A program made the position numbers and the translations under genes. Shown here piece after piece: positions 10,514 to 21,064 of a stretch of 64,000 nt of DNA; positions within the stretch are counted from its first letter, which is position 1; each line of letters starts with the position of its first letter. A model generated the notes under the pieces. That model saw nothing but the letters and a program-made list of their open reading frames with translations. It searched no databases and had not been told where the DNA came from. Source of the DNA: Gracilibacillus salitolerans (lineage in GTDB: Bacteria; Bacillota; Bacilli; Bacillales; Amphibacillaceae); NCBI RefSeq assembly GCF_009650095.1, contig NZ_CP045915.1, forward strand, positions 2,790,001-2,854,000. Direction: 5' to 3'.

Positions 10514-11353
10514 TCATTCATTTGCCTTGTTATCATGCAAATCCCAATAAGGTTGATTAATCATATTTAGAATGATATTAGCCGTTTCTTCGACAGCTTT
10601 ATTCGACACATCAATAACCGGACATCCAAGTTGATGAATAATCTTATTAAAGTAATCTAATTCAGATGCAATGCGGTCTACATTCGCATAGGCGGCTTGA
10701 TCGCCCAATCCAAGACTTTTTAACCGTTCTTTCCTAATATCATTTAATTTTTCAGGACTTATTCTTAATCCAATACATTTATGACTAGGAATTTCAAATA
10801 ATGAAGTAGGTGGTTCTACTTCTGGAACGATTGGAACATTCGCAACCTTTAATTGTTTGTGTGCCAAATATTGGGATAACGGTGTTTTGGATGTTCGTGA
10901 AACCCCAATTAATACGATATCGGCTTGTTGTACTCCTCTTGGATCTCTGCCATCATCATAACGAACTGCAAATTCTATCGCTTCTACTCTTCTAAAATAA
11001 TCTTCATCCAGTTTATGAATAAGTCCTGGCTCTTGTTTAGGTCTCTTTTTAAATTTCCGTTCCATTGCCTGTAGCATCGGACCCATTATATCAACACATT
11101 CAACATTTTTATTCTTTGCTTCTTGAATTAAAAACTCTCTAAACATTGGGTTGACTAACGTGAATCCAATCATTGCACCTAATTGGTTTGCGTGGTAAAC
11201 GGCACCACGCAAAACTTCAATATTTTCTACATAGGGAATTCGATATAAATCATAGTCATTTTCACTCATAAATTGACTGAGTGCTGCCTTTGTAACAAAT
11301 TCTGCCGTTTCTCCAACGGAATCAGAAACAACATAAATGATTGCTTTTTCCAT
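10514..11353 (-). CDS. yqfL: Putative pyruvate,phosphate dikinase regulatory protein YqfL
   Basis: DUF299/PSRP family bifunctional kinase and pyrophosphorylase, expected to switch PPDK or a PEP-synthase-like partner by ADP-dependent phosphorylation and Pi-dependent dephosphorylation. The 279-residue product shows the N-terminal [11 protein letters not shown] and the P-loop-like [11 protein letters not shown] at about 150-160. ATG 11353 follows GAGGAGG at long spacing. It starts 16 bases after glyS. In B. subtilis the regulator gene ccpN lies between glyS and yqfL; it is absent here. Confidence 0.9.
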   Translation of the reverse strand: MEKAIIYVVSDSVGETAEFVTKAALSQFMSENDYDLYRIPYVENIEVLRGAVYHANQLGAMIGFTLVNPMFREFLIQEAKNKNVECVDIMGPMLQAMERKFKKRPKQEPGLIHKLDEDYFRRVEAIEFAVRYDDGRDPRGVQQADIVLIGVSRTSKTPLSQYLAHKQLKVANVPIVPEVEPPTSLFEIPSHKCIGLRISPEKLNDIRKERLKSLGLGDQAAYANVDRIASELDYFNKIIHQLGCPVIDVSNKAVEETANIILNMINQPYWDLHDNKANE

Positions 11354-11369
11354 GATCGTGATGTCCTCC

Positions 11370-13475
11370 TCAGTCCTTTACGACCTGCGTTTGCTTCCAT
11401 TGGACCTTGGTTAAATCTGCAAATTTATTAATTTCACTGGCGATTACTTTCAATAAAGCTAAACGATTATCACGAATTTTTTCATCATCAGCCATTACCA
11501 TTGTATTGTCAAAGAAATGGTGAATTGGCTCTACTAATGGTGTTAACTGGTCCAGCGCTGCTTTGGCATCTTTTTTTGCAATTGCATTCTGGTAATGATC
11601 TTTTATATCTATATATGTTTGATATAACTTATTTTCCTCATTTTTTTCAAAAAGGCTAGGTTCAATAGTTTTATTGCCTTCCGCTTTCGTTGCTAAATTC
11701 ATTACACGAACAAAAGCTTCTTGTTTGTCTTTAAAAATTGAGTCTGCACGTTTTTCTTTCAATAACTGTGCTTTATCTAACAGTAAGGAGAAATCAGATA
11801 ATTCGTTAACAAGAACCGCATCGATGATATCAGCTTCAATACCTGCTTCTTTCATAATATATGCAGCACGTTGTTTAAAAAATGATTCTAAATGATTTAA
11901 TACGTGAGATTTTTCAGCAGCTTTAGAAATATCTTTTGCATCAAATAAAGCAAATACTTTTTCAATCAATTGATTAATATTTAAATCCCAACTGTTATGT
12001 TGATTGATTTGCAAGATGCCTAGCGCTTGTCTTCTTAATGCATAAGGATCTTGAGAGCCACTTGGTATCAACCCTACAGCAAAACATCCGACAATGGTAT
12101 CGATTTTGTCTGCAATACTTACAACAGACCCAACGATACTAGCTGGCAATTCATCATTGGCATTCCTCGGCATATAATGTTCCTCGATTGCTTGTGCTAC
12201 TACATCCTCTTCACCAAAAATGGTGGCATATTTTCTCCCCATTATCCCCTGGAGTTCTGTAAATTCATTGACCATGTTTGTAACCAGATCAAATTTACTT
12301 ATCCTTGCAGCTCTTTCAATTTGAGTTTTTTCTTGTTCAGAGAGATCTAATTCAGTTGCAATTATTTCGCTTATTTCTGTTACTCGTTTTACTTTGTCTC
12401 CAATTGTTCCGAGACTTTCCTGGAAAACCATGCGATCTAATTGTGTTAAATTATTATCAATCGATTGTTTTTGATCCTCATCATAGAAAAACTGTGCATC
12501 CTGTAATCTCGCCCGTAATACCTTTTCATTACCTCTTGACACTGTATCAATGTGGTCACTTGTACCATTACGCACACCAATAAAATATGGCAACAACTGA
12601 TTATTTTCAGTTTGTACAGGGAAGTAACGTTGATGTTCTTTCATTGATGTAATAAGCACTTCTTTTGGTATATGCAAAAATTCCTCACTAAAATGGCCAA
12701 AGAATACAGTTGGGTACTCTACTAGATGAGTCACTTCTGTTAATAAATCACCATCAATTGGAATTTTCCATCCCTTTTCTTGTTCCAGTTGTCTGATCCC
12801 ATTGAAAATCATCTCTTGTCGCTTCTTTGTTTCCGCAATCACATATTGATCATTTAAAAGTTGTGCGTATGAAGATGGAGTATTTATCTCTATCCTTCCA
12901 CCTAAAAAGCGATGTCCGAAACTCTTATTACTTGTGTGTACTCCAGCTATCTCAAATGGAATAACTTTTTCATCTTGTAATGCCACAAGCCATTTTATTG
13001 GACGAATATAGCGTAAGTTTTGATCTGCCCAACGCATATTTTTAGGAAAGTTCAAGCCAAGAATGATATCTTTAAAATCTGATAACAACTCTTCCTGTGT
13101 TTTACCTTCTAAAAATTTATTTACAAATACATACTCCGTGCCGTTAACTTCTTTTAGATATAGATCATCTATAGACTTCCCCTGTCCTTTAGAGAAACCG
13201 ATTGCTGCTTTCGTCCAATTGCCATCATCATCTTTAGCAATTTTCAAAGCAGGTCCTTTTGCTTCTTCTTCTTGATCTGCTTGTTTATAGTCTAACCCTT
13301 CAATTAATACAGCAAATCTCCTTGGTGTTATATATGTTGTTAGATTTTGATAAGCTAATCGAATATCTTTTAACCAATCGATCGTTTTACTCTTTAATTG
13401 CTTTTCGGTATCATTCATAAAACGAGCTGGCATTTCTTCTAAACCAACTTCAAACAAAACATTAGTTGTTTTCAT
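11370..13475 (-). CDS. glyS: Glycyl-tRNA synthetase beta subunit
   Basis: Beta chain of the bacterial alpha2beta2 glycyl-tRNA synthetase; recognises tRNA-Gly. The 701-residue product begins with the family motif [13 protein letters not shown], carries SFGHRFLGG and an HD-like central portion ([15 protein letters not shown]), and ends in an anticodon-binding helical domain. It is slightly longer than the B. subtilis chain. Its start overlaps the glyQ 3' end by 14 bases, so the two subunits are translationally coupled under the glycine T-box. Confidence 0.96.
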   Translation of the reverse strand: MKTTNVLFEVGLEEMPARFMNDTEKQLKSKTIDWLKDIRLAYQNLTTYITPRRFAVLIEGLDYKQADQEEEAKGPALKIAKDDDGNWTKAAIGFSKGQGKSIDDLYLKEVNGTEYVFVNKFLEGKTQEELLSDFKDIILGLNFPKNMRWADQNLRYIRPIKWLVALQDEKVIPFEIAGVHTSNKSFGHRFLGGRIEINTPSSYAQLLNDQYVIAETKKRQEMIFNGIRQLEQEKGWKIPIDGDLLTEVTHLVEYPTVFFGHFSEEFLHIPKEVLITSMKEHQRYFPVQTENNQLLPYFIGVRNGTSDHIDTVSRGNEKVLRARLQDAQFFYDEDQKQSIDNNLTQLDRMVFQESLGTIGDKVKRVTEISEIIATELDLSEQEKTQIERAARISKFDLVTNMVNEFTELQGIMGRKYATIFGEEDVVAQAIEEHYMPRNANDELPASIVGSVVSIADKIDTIVGCFAVGLIPSGSQDPYALRRQALGILQINQHNSWDLNINQLIEKVFALFDAKDISKAAEKSHVLNHLESFFKQRAAYIMKEAGIEADIIDAVLVNELSDFSLLLDKAQLLKEKRADSIFKDKQEAFVRVMNLATKAEGNKTIEPSLFEKNEENKLYQTYIDIKDHYQNAIAKKDAKAALDQLTPLVEPIHHFFDNTMVMADDEKIRDNRLALLKVIASEINKFADLTKVQWKQTQVVKD

Positions 13476-14355
13476 GACGATTTTCTTCTCCTTTCAACAT
13501 TGGGAATCCAAGTCTTTCTCTTTCTGCTACATATAGCTTAGCAATCTCTCTCGCTAAATTACGGACACGTCCAATGTATCCTGTTCGTTCTGTTACGGAA
13601 ATGACTCCTTTTGCGTCTAATAAATTAAAGGTGTGAGAGCATTTCAGAACATAATCGTACGCAGGAAAAACCAAATCTTTTTTCATTGCCCGCTTTGCTT
13701 CTCCCTCGTATGTAGAAAATAATTCAAAAAGCATTTCTGTATTGGATTCCTCGAATGTGTACTTTGAATGCTCATACTCTGGCTGATAGAAAATATCCCC
13801 AACTGTTACACCTTCTGTCCATTCTAAATCAAATACATTTTCTTTATCTTGAATATAAGAAGCTAAACGCTCAATCCCATACGTGATTTCCACTGCTACC
13901 GGCTTCGCCTCTAGACCACCAATTTGCTGGAAATAAGTGAATTGTGTGATTTCCATACCATCTAACCAAACTTCCCATCCCAGACCAGCTGCTCCTAATG
14001 TTGGGTTTTCCCAATTATCTTCGACAAAACGAATATCATGATACTTAGGGTCAATACCTAGCTTTTCTAATGATTCCAAATATAGTTCTTGTATATTGTC
14101 TGGAGAGGGTTTCATAATAACTTGGAATTGATGGTGTTGATACAATCTATTTGGGTTTTGTCCATAGCGCCCATCTGCTGGACGGCGTGATGGCTCGACA
14201 TATGCGACGTTCCATGGTTCCGGTCCAAGACTGCGCAAAAGGGTCATTGGCGACATCGTTCCGGCCCCTTTTTCAACGTCATATGCTTGCATTAAGATAC
14301 AGTTTTGATCTGACCAATGCTTTTGTAAAGTTAAGATCATCTCTTGAATATTCAT
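13462..14355 (-). CDS. glyQ: Glycyl-tRNA synthetase alpha subunit
   Basis: Catalytic alpha chain of glycyl-tRNA synthetase, class II fold, 297 residues. Typical sequences are [28 protein letters not shown] and [22 protein letters not shown] 14355 has GGAGGATG upstream. The T-box leader that should control it ends about 300 bases before this start; a copy of repeat A lies in between. Confidence 0.97.
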   Translation of the reverse strand: MNIQEMILTLQKHWSDQNCILMQAYDVEKGAGTMSPMTLLRSLGPEPWNVAYVEPSRRPADGRYGQNPNRLYQHHQFQVIMKPSPDNIQELYLESLEKLGIDPKYHDIRFVEDNWENPTLGAAGLGWEVWLDGMEITQFTYFQQIGGLEAKPVAVEITYGIERLASYIQDKENVFDLEWTEGVTVGDIFYQPEYEHSKYTFEESNTEMLFELFSTYEGEAKRAMKKDLVFPAYDYVLKCSHTFNLLDAKGVISVTERTGYIGRVRNLAREIAKLYVAERERLGFPMLKGEENRHENN

Positions 14356-14408
14356 CAGTACTTCATCCTCCTATGTATAGAGCGTTTTTAAATCATGTTA
14401 ATAAAAAC

Positions 14409-14600
14409 GATAGATAACAACTGCGAACTTGAAAATTCACTGTAGTGAGCTTTCTTCCATTCCATATGAGTGCTAGAATACCGCTTCGGCAGAATACTGT
14501 GCTTCCCGAGGAGGCTAAGGCCGTGCCCGTGGAAAGCGAAGTTCTTTCCGTAACGTAGCACCGCACTCATTCAAATGAAGAACGAAGAAAGCAAATCCAG
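14409..14600 (+). repeat. Repeat family A, copy A1
   Basis: Left module with GATAACAACTGCGAACT and TTTCTTCCAT, then the core ACCGCTTCGGCAGAATACT, a diverged middle (GAGGAGGCTAAGGCCGTGCC) and an end with GCACTCATTC. The ACCGCT(C/T)CGGCAGAATACT core is shared with copy A2 at 42020. Short ORFs across it on either strand are chance. It separates the T-box terminator from glyQ. Confidence 0.75.
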
Positions 14601-14654
14601 GTCCGGGTTACTTCGCAACGTATGTTTTGTTGTGCTACAGCTAAGTAATAAATT

Positions 14655-14879
14655 GAAAAACCCGTCCCTATGCCTTATCCATCGATAAAGCATAGGGACG
14701 GGTTTGCCCGCGGTTCCACCCTATTTGTCATCTATAAAAATACAGATGACCACTTTCATAAAAGCTGCTCCAGAGCGCCTTCCTAATTTTGACTTGTTCA
14801 GCTTCCACCACCCTGAACTCGCTTAAAAGACAATGAATCAGTACTACTCTCTTTCTTCGCAACCCGCTATTCATTTCAT
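14655..14879 (-). promoter_or_regulatory. Glycine T-box leader (glyQS)
   Basis: tRNA-sensing transcription-attenuation leader. On the minus strand it shows the stem I start with AGAGAGTAGTA, the specifier GGC (14777-14779) in GGAAGGCGCTC, which pairs with tRNA-Gly, and the invariant T-box GGGTGGAACCGCGGG at 14707-14721. The terminator is a long stem (CCCGTCCCTATGC against GCATAGGGACGGG) at 14656-14705 ending in a T-run. Uncharged tRNA-Gly should favour the antiterminator and raise glyQS expression. Confidence 0.95.
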
Positions 14880-14885
14880 TTTTAC

Positions 14886-14914
14886 ATCATACGCAAGATT
14901 ACACCAATTGTCAA
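14886..14914 (-). promoter_or_regulatory. SigA-type promoter for the glyQS T-box
   Basis: On the minus strand, a perfect TTGACA (14909-14914), a 17-base spacer and TATGAT (14886-14891). The -35 box touches the recO stop codon at 14915-14917, and the predicted transcript start falls right before T-box stem I. Confidence 0.85.
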
Positions 14915-15667
14915 TTATAATTTATCATTTAACTGACTCATCTGTTTCAAAAATCTTTTGGACTTCAAATAATACCCGCCATGCTCTTCGTAATATTGAT
15001 CCATGATTCGCTGCAATATCATTTTATTTTCAGCTTTTACTGAAATATTCCCGATTTGTTCCACTTCAACCCAAGCGAATAACGCCATTAGTTTTGCTAC
15101 TTTTTCAGGTATCGAAATCGCATTCTCATCTAACCGTACACAATTCCTGCATAACAACCCACCATTCGAAATAGAAAATGCTTTTAAATCTTGGGAGTTT
15201 CCGCATGAAACACATTGTGTCACTACAGGAGCGAACCCTGCTTCTTTATACATTTTCCATTCATAGATCATTGTTAATATCTCGGCATCCTTATCATCAT
15301 TTATTCGCTCAATCGTATGTAATAATTGCTGATAGATAAATGGGTTATACTTTTTAGCATCGACCAATTTATCCGTTAATTCTGCTAAATAACTTGTATA
15401 GGCTGTTTTAAATATATCTTCTCTTATTTTTCGAAAAGAAGTAATCATTTCACCCTGCTGAATAGTAGCAAGACCAGACCCTGGCTGTATAAGATACGAA
15501 CCATGAATAAATGGCTGCGTAATAGCAGCCATTCTACTTTTAGTTTTCTTTGCACCTCTTGCTATGGCACCAACTTTTCCTAGTGTTGGTGTTAATAATG
15601 TCACAATTTTATGAGTTTCCCCATAATCCTGTGTTTTCAAAATGAAGCCTTCAACTTTTTCAAACAC
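14915..15667 (-). CDS. recO: DNA repair protein RecO
   Basis: Recombination mediator that loads RecA with RecR and anneals ssDNA; 250 residues. An N-terminal OB fold (FEKVEGFILKTQDYGE) and a C-terminal zinc finger (CVSCGN and LLCRNCV, four cysteines) are visible. The start is taken at GTG 15667, with AAGGTG six bases upstream and the best alignment to known RecO N-termini; another in-frame GTG three codons earlier is possible. It follows yqzL after 24 bases. Confidence 0.93.
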   Translation of the reverse strand: MFEKVEGFILKTQDYGETHKIVTLLTPTLGKVGAIARGAKKTKSRMAAITQPFIHGSYLIQPGSGLATIQQGEMITSFRKIREDIFKTAYTSYLAELTDKLVDAKKYNPFIYQQLLHTIERINDDKDAEILTMIYEWKMYKEAGFAPVVTQCVSCGNSQDLKAFSISNGGLLCRNCVRLDENAISIPEKVAKLMALFAWVEVEQIGNISVKAENKMILQRIMDQYYEEHGGYYLKSKRFLKQMSQLNDKL

Positions 15668-15691
15668 AAGCTTCACCTTTCCCTTTCACTC

Positions 15692-15826
15692 TTAAAAATG
15701 CGTATCCTCTAATAACGTATCGTCTATTCCTTCTTCTTCTTCTTCATCCAACTCAACTTGTTTCATCCATAAGTACGCTTCAATATTGCCTGTTTGACTA
15801 AATATTTTCCATGGTACATCGATCAC
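15692..15826 (-). CDS. yqzL: YqzL-like small protein
   Basis: A 44-residue ORF between era and recO. It starts at GTG 15826 behind AGGTGAGG and reads VPWKIFSQTGNIEAYLWMKQ, then a run of five Glu, ending in TLLEDTHF. The FSQTGNIEAYL core and the position between era and recO match the small YqzL family of B. subtilis, whose function is unknown. Probably co-transcribed with era and recO. Confidence 0.85.
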   Translation of the reverse strand: MIDVPWKIFSQTGNIEAYLWMKQVELDEEEEEGIDDTLLEDTHF

Positions 15827-15977
15827 AATAAACCTCACCTTTCCTTATGGTAATCTTTCATTGTGTTCAATATTAGATTTTCCTGAAATCTTAATTCAAT
15901 TAGTTAAAATATTTACCATGTATCAAACTGCAAATAACAACTTATATCACATTTACAGCTGAGGTATTACTACCACA

Positions 15978-16883
15978 TTAATATTCATCCTGTTTAAAAC
16001 CGAATTCGTTTAATTGATGGGGTTTATTCCGCCAATTTTCTTGAACTTTTACCCACAATTCCAAATACACTTTCGACCCTAATAACCGTTCAATATCCTG
16101 TCTTGCTCGCTTCCCAATTTCTTTTAACATTTTACCTTGTTTACCAATAATAATGCCTTTTTGTGATTTCCTTTCAACCACAATCGATGCCTGTACTAAA
16201 ACTTTCTCATCTTCACCACGATTATCAATACCGTCAATTATTACAGCAACTGAATGTGGCACTTCTTCTCTTGTTAATTGTAAAACCTTTTCACGTATTA
16301 GTTCACCAATGATAAATCGCTCCGGATGATCGGTAACTTGATCCTCTGGATAATATTGGGGACCCTCAGGAAGATGTTCTGTAAAGACATCCATTAAATG
16401 ACTCACATTATTTCCTTCCAGAGCTGAAATAGGAATAATTTCTTTAAATGGATACTTGTCCTTATATTGGTCTATAAGTGGCAAAAGTTGATCTGGATGA
16501 ACAAGATCAATTTTATTGATTATTAAAAAAACCGGCTTTTTGATCGACTCTAAGCGATCCATGATATACTGATCACCCATACCATAGCCTTCATCCGCAT
16601 TAATCATAAACATAATCGCATCTACTTCATTTAAAGTGTTTTCTGCAATTTTGACCATAAAATCTCCTAATTTGTGCTTAGGCTTATGGATTCCAGGGGT
16701 ATCAATAAATACAATTTGCTTATCCTTATCAGTGTATACACCTTGAATTTTATTTCTAGTTGTTTGCGCTTTGTCACTCATAATTGCAATTTTTTGACCA
16801 ATAACATGATTCATGAAGGTCGATTTTCCTACATTTGGTCTACCAATAATGGCTATAAATCCTGATTTGAAATTGTTATGCAT
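15978..16883 (-). CDS. era: GTPase Era
   Basis: GTPase for 16S rRNA maturation and 30S assembly, 301 residues. G motifs: G1 [10 protein letters not shown]2 region [10 protein letters not shown]3 DTPG, G4 NKID and G5 ISALEG. A C-terminal KH domain contains [15 protein letters not shown] (about residues 245-260), which binds the 3' end of 16S rRNA. ATG 16883 follows GCGGAGG. The cytidine deaminase gene cdd, which lies between dgkA and era in B. subtilis, is absent. Confidence 0.97.
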   Translation of the reverse strand: MHNNFKSGFIAIIGRPNVGKSTFMNHVIGQKIAIMSDKAQTTRNKIQGVYTDKDKQIVFIDTPGIHKPKHKLGDFMVKIAENTLNEVDAIMFMINADEGYGMGDQYIMDRLESIKKPVFLIINKIDLVHPDQLLPLIDQYKDKYPFKEIIPISALEGNNVSHLMDVFTEHLPEGPQYYPEDQVTDHPERFIIGELIREKVLQLTREEVPHSVAVIIDGIDNRGEDEKVLVQASIVVERKSQKGIIIGKQGKMLKEIGKRARQDIERLLGSKVYLELWVKVQENWRNKPHQLNEFGFKQDEY

Positions 16884-17007
16884 AACTTTTCCTCCGCTTT
16901 ATATCCTGTTGCTTCTCTATAACATAATAATACTATATCTTCTCTAAGATTTCATACTTTCGACAAAACTAGTGGTAAAGTTTAAAAATGTGTAAACCTA
17001 TTCTTTT

Positions 17008-17379
17008 TTATGATAAAATCTTTGGCATAAAAATGAGAATTGCGATAAGAATTGCCACAATAGCAGTGACTAAGACCGCACCTGCAGCCATATCCTTCGC
17101 AACTCCTATCGCTGGTCGGTGCTTCGGTTCCAAATGGTCTAAAGCTCTTTCTAAGGCTGTATTCATCATTTCCATGCTTATAACTGCACCAACTGTCAGA
17201 GATAGAATTGCCCATTCTATCGTTGAAATAGAATAGAAAATGCCTGCAGCAAATACAAGCATTGCCGCAATCATATGAATGGTTATATTCCGTTCAGTAA
17301 GAATGCCAACCTTAAGACCTTTCAGCGCATATCGCAAACCAAAATGAAATTTATTTTTCCCGCGATAATCCGAACCCAT
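17008..17379 (-). CDS. dgkA: Undecaprenol kinase / diacylglycerol kinase DgkA
   Basis: Small integral-membrane lipid kinase of 123 residues with three hydrophobic helices. The family signature E-x3-NTALE is present in MEMMNTALERALD, with KDMAAGAVL after it. In Bacilli this enzyme phosphorylates undecaprenol, recycling the cell-wall carrier lipid. ATG 17379 has GAGGAG upstream and overlaps the ybeY 3' end by 29 bases, as is common in this operon. Confidence 0.93.
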   Translation of the reverse strand: MGSDYRGKNKFHFGLRYALKGLKVGILTERNITIHMIAAMLVFAAGIFYSISTIEWAILSLTVGAVISMEMMNTALERALDHLEPKHRPAIGVAKDMAAGAVLVTAIVAILIAILIFMPKILS

Positions 17380-17821
17380 TTAATATCTCCTCTTGTCTTG
17401 AAAACATTTTCTTCTCATCCTCATCATTCATATGGTCATAACCAAGCAAATGTAAAAAACCATGCAAAGCTAAAAAACCTAATTCCCTAGAAAAAGAATG
17501 ATTGTATTCAAAAGCTTGTTCATTTGCTTTATCGACCGAAATAACGATGTCTCCTAGCGCAACAGGAATATCTGCTCCTGTTATCCTAATCTCTTCTTCA
17601 GCTTCTTCTTCAAGTGCAAATGACAATACATCTGTGGGATTATCCAACCCACGATATTGCTTATTTAACAATTGTATTTCATCATTATCTACGAATGAAA
17701 TGGACAATTCTGAATCTAATCCAATATTTTCGTGTTTCGCAGCGTACGAAAGCAATTGAGTTATTAAATCAAAATGTTCCTGTGATACTTTTTCAGTTTC
17801 ATCATAAAAATCTAGTTCCAT
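17351..17821 (-). CDS. ybeY: Endoribonuclease YbeY
   Basis: Zn-dependent RNase for 16S rRNA 3' maturation and ribosome quality control, 156 residues. The metal site motif H-G-x-L-H-L-x-G-Y-D-H is complete in ALHGFLHLLGYDHMND at about 120-135, preceded by PTDVLSFALEE and GDIVISVD. It begins two bases after the pgpH stop and runs into dgkA. Confidence 0.96.
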   Translation of the reverse strand: MELDFYDETEKVSQEHFDLITQLLSYAAKHENIGLDSELSISFVDNDEIQLLNKQYRGLDNPTDVLSFALEEEAEEEIRITGADIPVALGDIVISVDKANEQAFEYNHSFSRELGFLALHGFLHLLGYDHMNDEDEKKMFSRQEEILNGFGLSREK

Positions 17822-17823
17822 GT

Positions 17824-19965
17824 CTATCTCGCCTCTTTCATGTTGGTTTCCTTTGGATACTGAATTCGAGAGTGGTAGATACCTTTTAATGTCTCACAAA
17901 TAACTAATTTCATTTGTTCTAATTCCTTAAATGTTAAAGTACTATCATTTAACTGACCATCTAATAATCGGTCTTCCAAAATGGAAGATACAACTTTTTC
18001 AATCTCATCCTGAGTAGGGGTCGCCAACGATCGTGCAGCAGCTTCAATGGAATCACAAATCGATACAACAGCCGCTTCTTTCGTTTTGGGTTTTGGACCA
18101 TCATATCGAAAATCCTCTTCATTCACTTTATCATTACGTTCCTTCGCTTTAAAATAAAAGTATTTAAGTAACGTTGTGCCGTGATGTTGTAGAGCAATAT
18201 CAATAATCTCATTAGGTAATTTTTCTTTTTTTAGTAACTTCGCACTATCTACAGGATGTTGCAAAATGATCTCTGCACTCTGATAAGGATCAAGGTAATC
18301 ATGTGGATTTTTCATCCTCATCTGATTTTCAATAAAATAATGTGGTCTGACTGTTTTCCCAAGATCATGATAATAGGCTGCTACACGAGCTAATAAACCA
18401 TTTGCACCAATCGCTTCACAGGATGCCTCACTTAAATTAGCTACCATAATACTGTGATGATAGGTCCCTGGAGCTTCAATTAACAATTTGCGTAATAATG
18501 GCTGGTTGGGACTAGATAAAGCTAGAAGCTTTGTATCAGATAAAATACGTAAGCCCGATTCAAAAAAAGGCAACATCCCCATTGTTAGAACCGTAGCAAT
18601 AATAGCAGAAAGAAATCCGTATCCACTCAAAGATAAGTAATCTAACCATGAATATTTTTCAAACGATAAGAATAAAAATAAACAGATTGTTACCATATTA
18701 ATGATGGATGTAGCTAAACCACTCTTGATAATTGAACCTCTGTCTTTAATCACCGACAAGAAGAAAATACTAGCTAATTGAGAAAAGATAATAAAAATCC
18801 CAGCTTCCATATTTAACAGTCCTGGAATATCCGCATTAAAAATGACACTGCCAATCACGGCATAAAATACCGACATTACAATAGCAATTCGTTCGTTAAC
18901 TAAAATTTTTAATAACATAGATACTGTAGCTACAGGAGTAACTAGATATAACGGATTAACCGATGTCGTATAAAAACTTACAACTTTCATCATTAAAACG
19001 ATAAAAATACTTAACACGCAAATTGCGATTAATTTGCGAAAATGTAATTCGGATTTTTTAGTATGGTGACGTAATTCGAAAAATAGAAATAAGCCTAATA
19101 GTGTTACGAGCAGCAACAAACCAATCGTTGGGTAAAAATTTCGTTGTTCATTTAAAAGACCGGTCACCTCTAGCTCTTCATAAATTTCGTTGGTAATTAA
19201 TTGACCTTCTTCAACAATTACTTCACCTGCTCGTATCATGACTGGTTCTACACTATTTCGTGCTTGTTGTTGCGCTTCATTTGTTAGATCAGCAGAAAAA
19301 AAAGAATTAGGTTGTATACTAAATGCTATTAGAGGACGTAGTGCCTGGACGAAAGAATCATCCAATGTAGAGTATGTTAACTTTTGTTGTGCTGTTTGGA
19401 TGGCTTGATCAACTTCTTCTACTTTAATGCCATTATAATATGCATCGTAAAGCGCAGTAGTAATCAATTCTTTCGCTAATACTCTCTCTTCATCTGTAGC
19501 TTGAAATAATGCTCTAAACGTTTGTGTATCAACTTCAAGCAGTAGTTCATCGTGGACTATATTTTCAAGGTAGGCAACTTTATCAGCAATGGAAACGAGT
19601 TTTTCTTCTTCTAACTCTAATTCAATATTTCCTGTTTCGATCTTGTCAACTGCTTCAAAGACCTCATTTATATATGTAATTTGCTCCTCTGTCACTTCTT
19701 CCGAAATTTCAAAATGGTCCTCTACTGATTGAATCACTTCTCTTAGTCTACGCTCGGTCTCTCTGGTATTCTCGATCGTAATAGGGGAACGAATCGTTTC
19801 TTTAGCTGCAGAAAATTTTTCAATATCATATGTTTCAGTATGTACATTTTGGTAACTTACGACAAAAAAGATACCCACAATAACGAAACATACTGTGACT
19901 AATTGAATAAGATTATCTTGAAAAAAAGAAACGATTTTTTGTTTTAATAACCAAAATTTTTCCAT
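17824..19965 (-). CDS. pgpH: Cyclic-di-AMP phosphodiesterase PgpH
   Basis: 7TMR-HD membrane phosphodiesterase that degrades c-di-AMP, 713 residues. It has an N-terminal membrane helix, an extracellular 7TMR-HDED domain (about 50-280), a seven-helix membrane region (about 285-475) and a cytoplasmic HD domain with YHHSIM, YYHDLGK and QHHGTTLL. The start is ATG 19965 after a GAGGAGTGGGGG stretch; twelve upstream in-frame codons precede it and are dropped. Gene order phoH-pgpH-ybeY-dgkA is conserved. Confidence 0.95.
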   Translation of the reverse strand: MEKFWLLKQKIVSFFQDNLIQLVTVCFVIVGIFFVVSYQNVHTETYDIEKFSAAKETIRSPITIENTRETERRLREVIQSVEDHFEISEEVTEEQITYINEVFEAVDKIETGNIELELEEEKLVSIADKVAYLENIVHDELLLEVDTQTFRALFQATDEERVLAKELITTALYDAYYNGIKVEEVDQAIQTAQQKLTYSTLDDSFVQALRPLIAFSIQPNSFFSADLTNEAQQQARNSVEPVMIRAGEVIVEEGQLITNEIYEELEVTGLLNEQRNFYPTIGLLLLVTLLGLFLFFELRHHTKKSELHFRKLIAICVLSIFIVLMMKVVSFYTTSVNPLYLVTPVATVSMLLKILVNERIAIVMSVFYAVIGSVIFNADIPGLLNMEAGIFIIFSQLASIFFLSVIKDRGSIIKSGLATSIINMVTICLFLFLSFEKYSWLDYLSLSGYGFLSAIIATVLTMGMLPFFESGLRILSDTKLLALSSPNQPLLRKLLIEAPGTYHHSIMVANLSEASCEAIGANGLLARVAAYYHDLGKTVRPHYFIENQMRMKNPHDYLDPYQSAEIILQHPVDSAKLLKKEKLPNEIIDIALQHHGTTLLKYFYFKAKERNDKVNEEDFRYDGPKPKTKEAAVVSICDSIEAAARSLATPTQDEIEKVVSSILEDRLLDGQLNDSTLTFKELEQMKLVICETLKGIYHSRIQYPKETNMKEAR

Positions 19966-20108
19966 TTTGATTCCCCCACTCCTCGGGCTAACCTTTAACA
20001 TTAAATGATTCAGAAAAGAGTTGCCAAATAGTCTTACTTATTACCATCGTGTTGCAAAATTCACATCACTTTTAAGACAACCCCTAGTGTATATTCAAAG
20101 CTTTTTAT

Positions 20109-21062
20109 TTAATTTTCATACGCTTCAATAATTTTCTGAACAATAGGGTGTCTGACTACATCAGATTGCGTTAAATAGACAACGCCGATCCCTTTCATAT
20201 TGGCTAACTTTTCTTTTGCCTCGGTTAAACCTGATTGAACACCCTTAGGCAAGTCAATTTGCGTAACATCACCAGTAATGACCATTTTTGATCCAAAACC
20301 TAAACGAGTTAAAAACATCTTCATTTGTGCATTGGTTGTATTTTGAGCTTCATCTAATATTACAAAAGCATCGTCTAATGTTCTTCCGCGCATGTAAGCA
20401 AGAGGAGCAATTTCGATAGTGCCTCTCTCAATTAAACGCATCGTATGTTCTGTTCCCAGTACATCATGTAATGCATCATATAGAGGTCGTAAATAAGGAT
20501 CCACTTTCTCTTTTAAGTCTCCAGGTAAGAAACCTAAACTTTCTCCTGCCTCTACTGCTGGTCTTGTTAATATGATTCGCTTAACTTTTCCATTTTTAAG
20601 TGCATGGATAGCCATCACCACTGCTAAGTATGTTTTACCAGTACCAGCTGGTCCTATCCCGAAGACAAGATCATTCTGTTTCATTGTCTGTAAATAATGG
20701 CGTTGTCCAAGTGTTTTTACACGAATTGACTTACCTTTTGCATTCTTGGTAATCTCATCTTCGAATAAGGTTTCTAATTGATTAATTTTTCCTTTTCTCG
20801 CAAGGTCTATTGCATAAATAACATCTCGCTCTGTAATCGTTATTCCTTTTCTAATGATAGCCAACAGTCCATGTAATACTTCTTGAATTACCTTTACATC
20901 TGTGTCACTACCAGAAACACTTATTTGCTCACCACGAGAAGTAATCGATACTTGCAATTGTTCTTCTAATTGCTTTAAATGTCGATCTTCTGTACCGAAA
21001 AGTGTTAAAGCTTCATTAGGATTTTCTAATTGTAAATCAATCATCTTTAGATCTTCTGACAT
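20109..21062 (-). CDS. phoH: PhoH-family ATPase
   Basis: PhoH-like P-loop ATPase, 317 residues, often genetically linked with YbeY and probably acting in RNA metabolism; the exact role is not settled. Walker A is GPAGTGKT and Walker B VILDEAQN, with TRPAVEAGE and ITGDVTQIDLP between and after them; an N-terminal KH-like part precedes. ATG 21062 has AAGGAG seven bases upstream and overlaps nothing but lies only two bases from the yqfD stop. Confidence 0.94.
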   Translation of the reverse strand: MSEDLKMIDLQLENPNEALTLFGTEDRHLKQLEEQLQVSITSRGEQISVSGSDTDVKVIQEVLHGLLAIIRKGITITERDVIYAIDLARKGKINQLETLFEDEITKNAKGKSIRVKTLGQRHYLQTMKQNDLVFGIGPAGTGKTYLAVVMAIHALKNGKVKRIILTRPAVEAGESLGFLPGDLKEKVDPYLRPLYDALHDVLGTEHTMRLIERGTIEIAPLAYMRGRTLDDAFVILDEAQNTTNAQMKMFLTRLGFGSKMVITGDVTQIDLPKGVQSGLTEAKEKLANMKGIGVVYLTQSDVVRHPIVQKIIEAYEN

Positions 21063-21064
21063 AA

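Noticed and set aside
14388..14570. Small minus-strand ORF of 60 codons before glyQ
   Set aside because: It lies entirely within repeat A1, lacks a ribosome-binding site and reads as unlike any protein.
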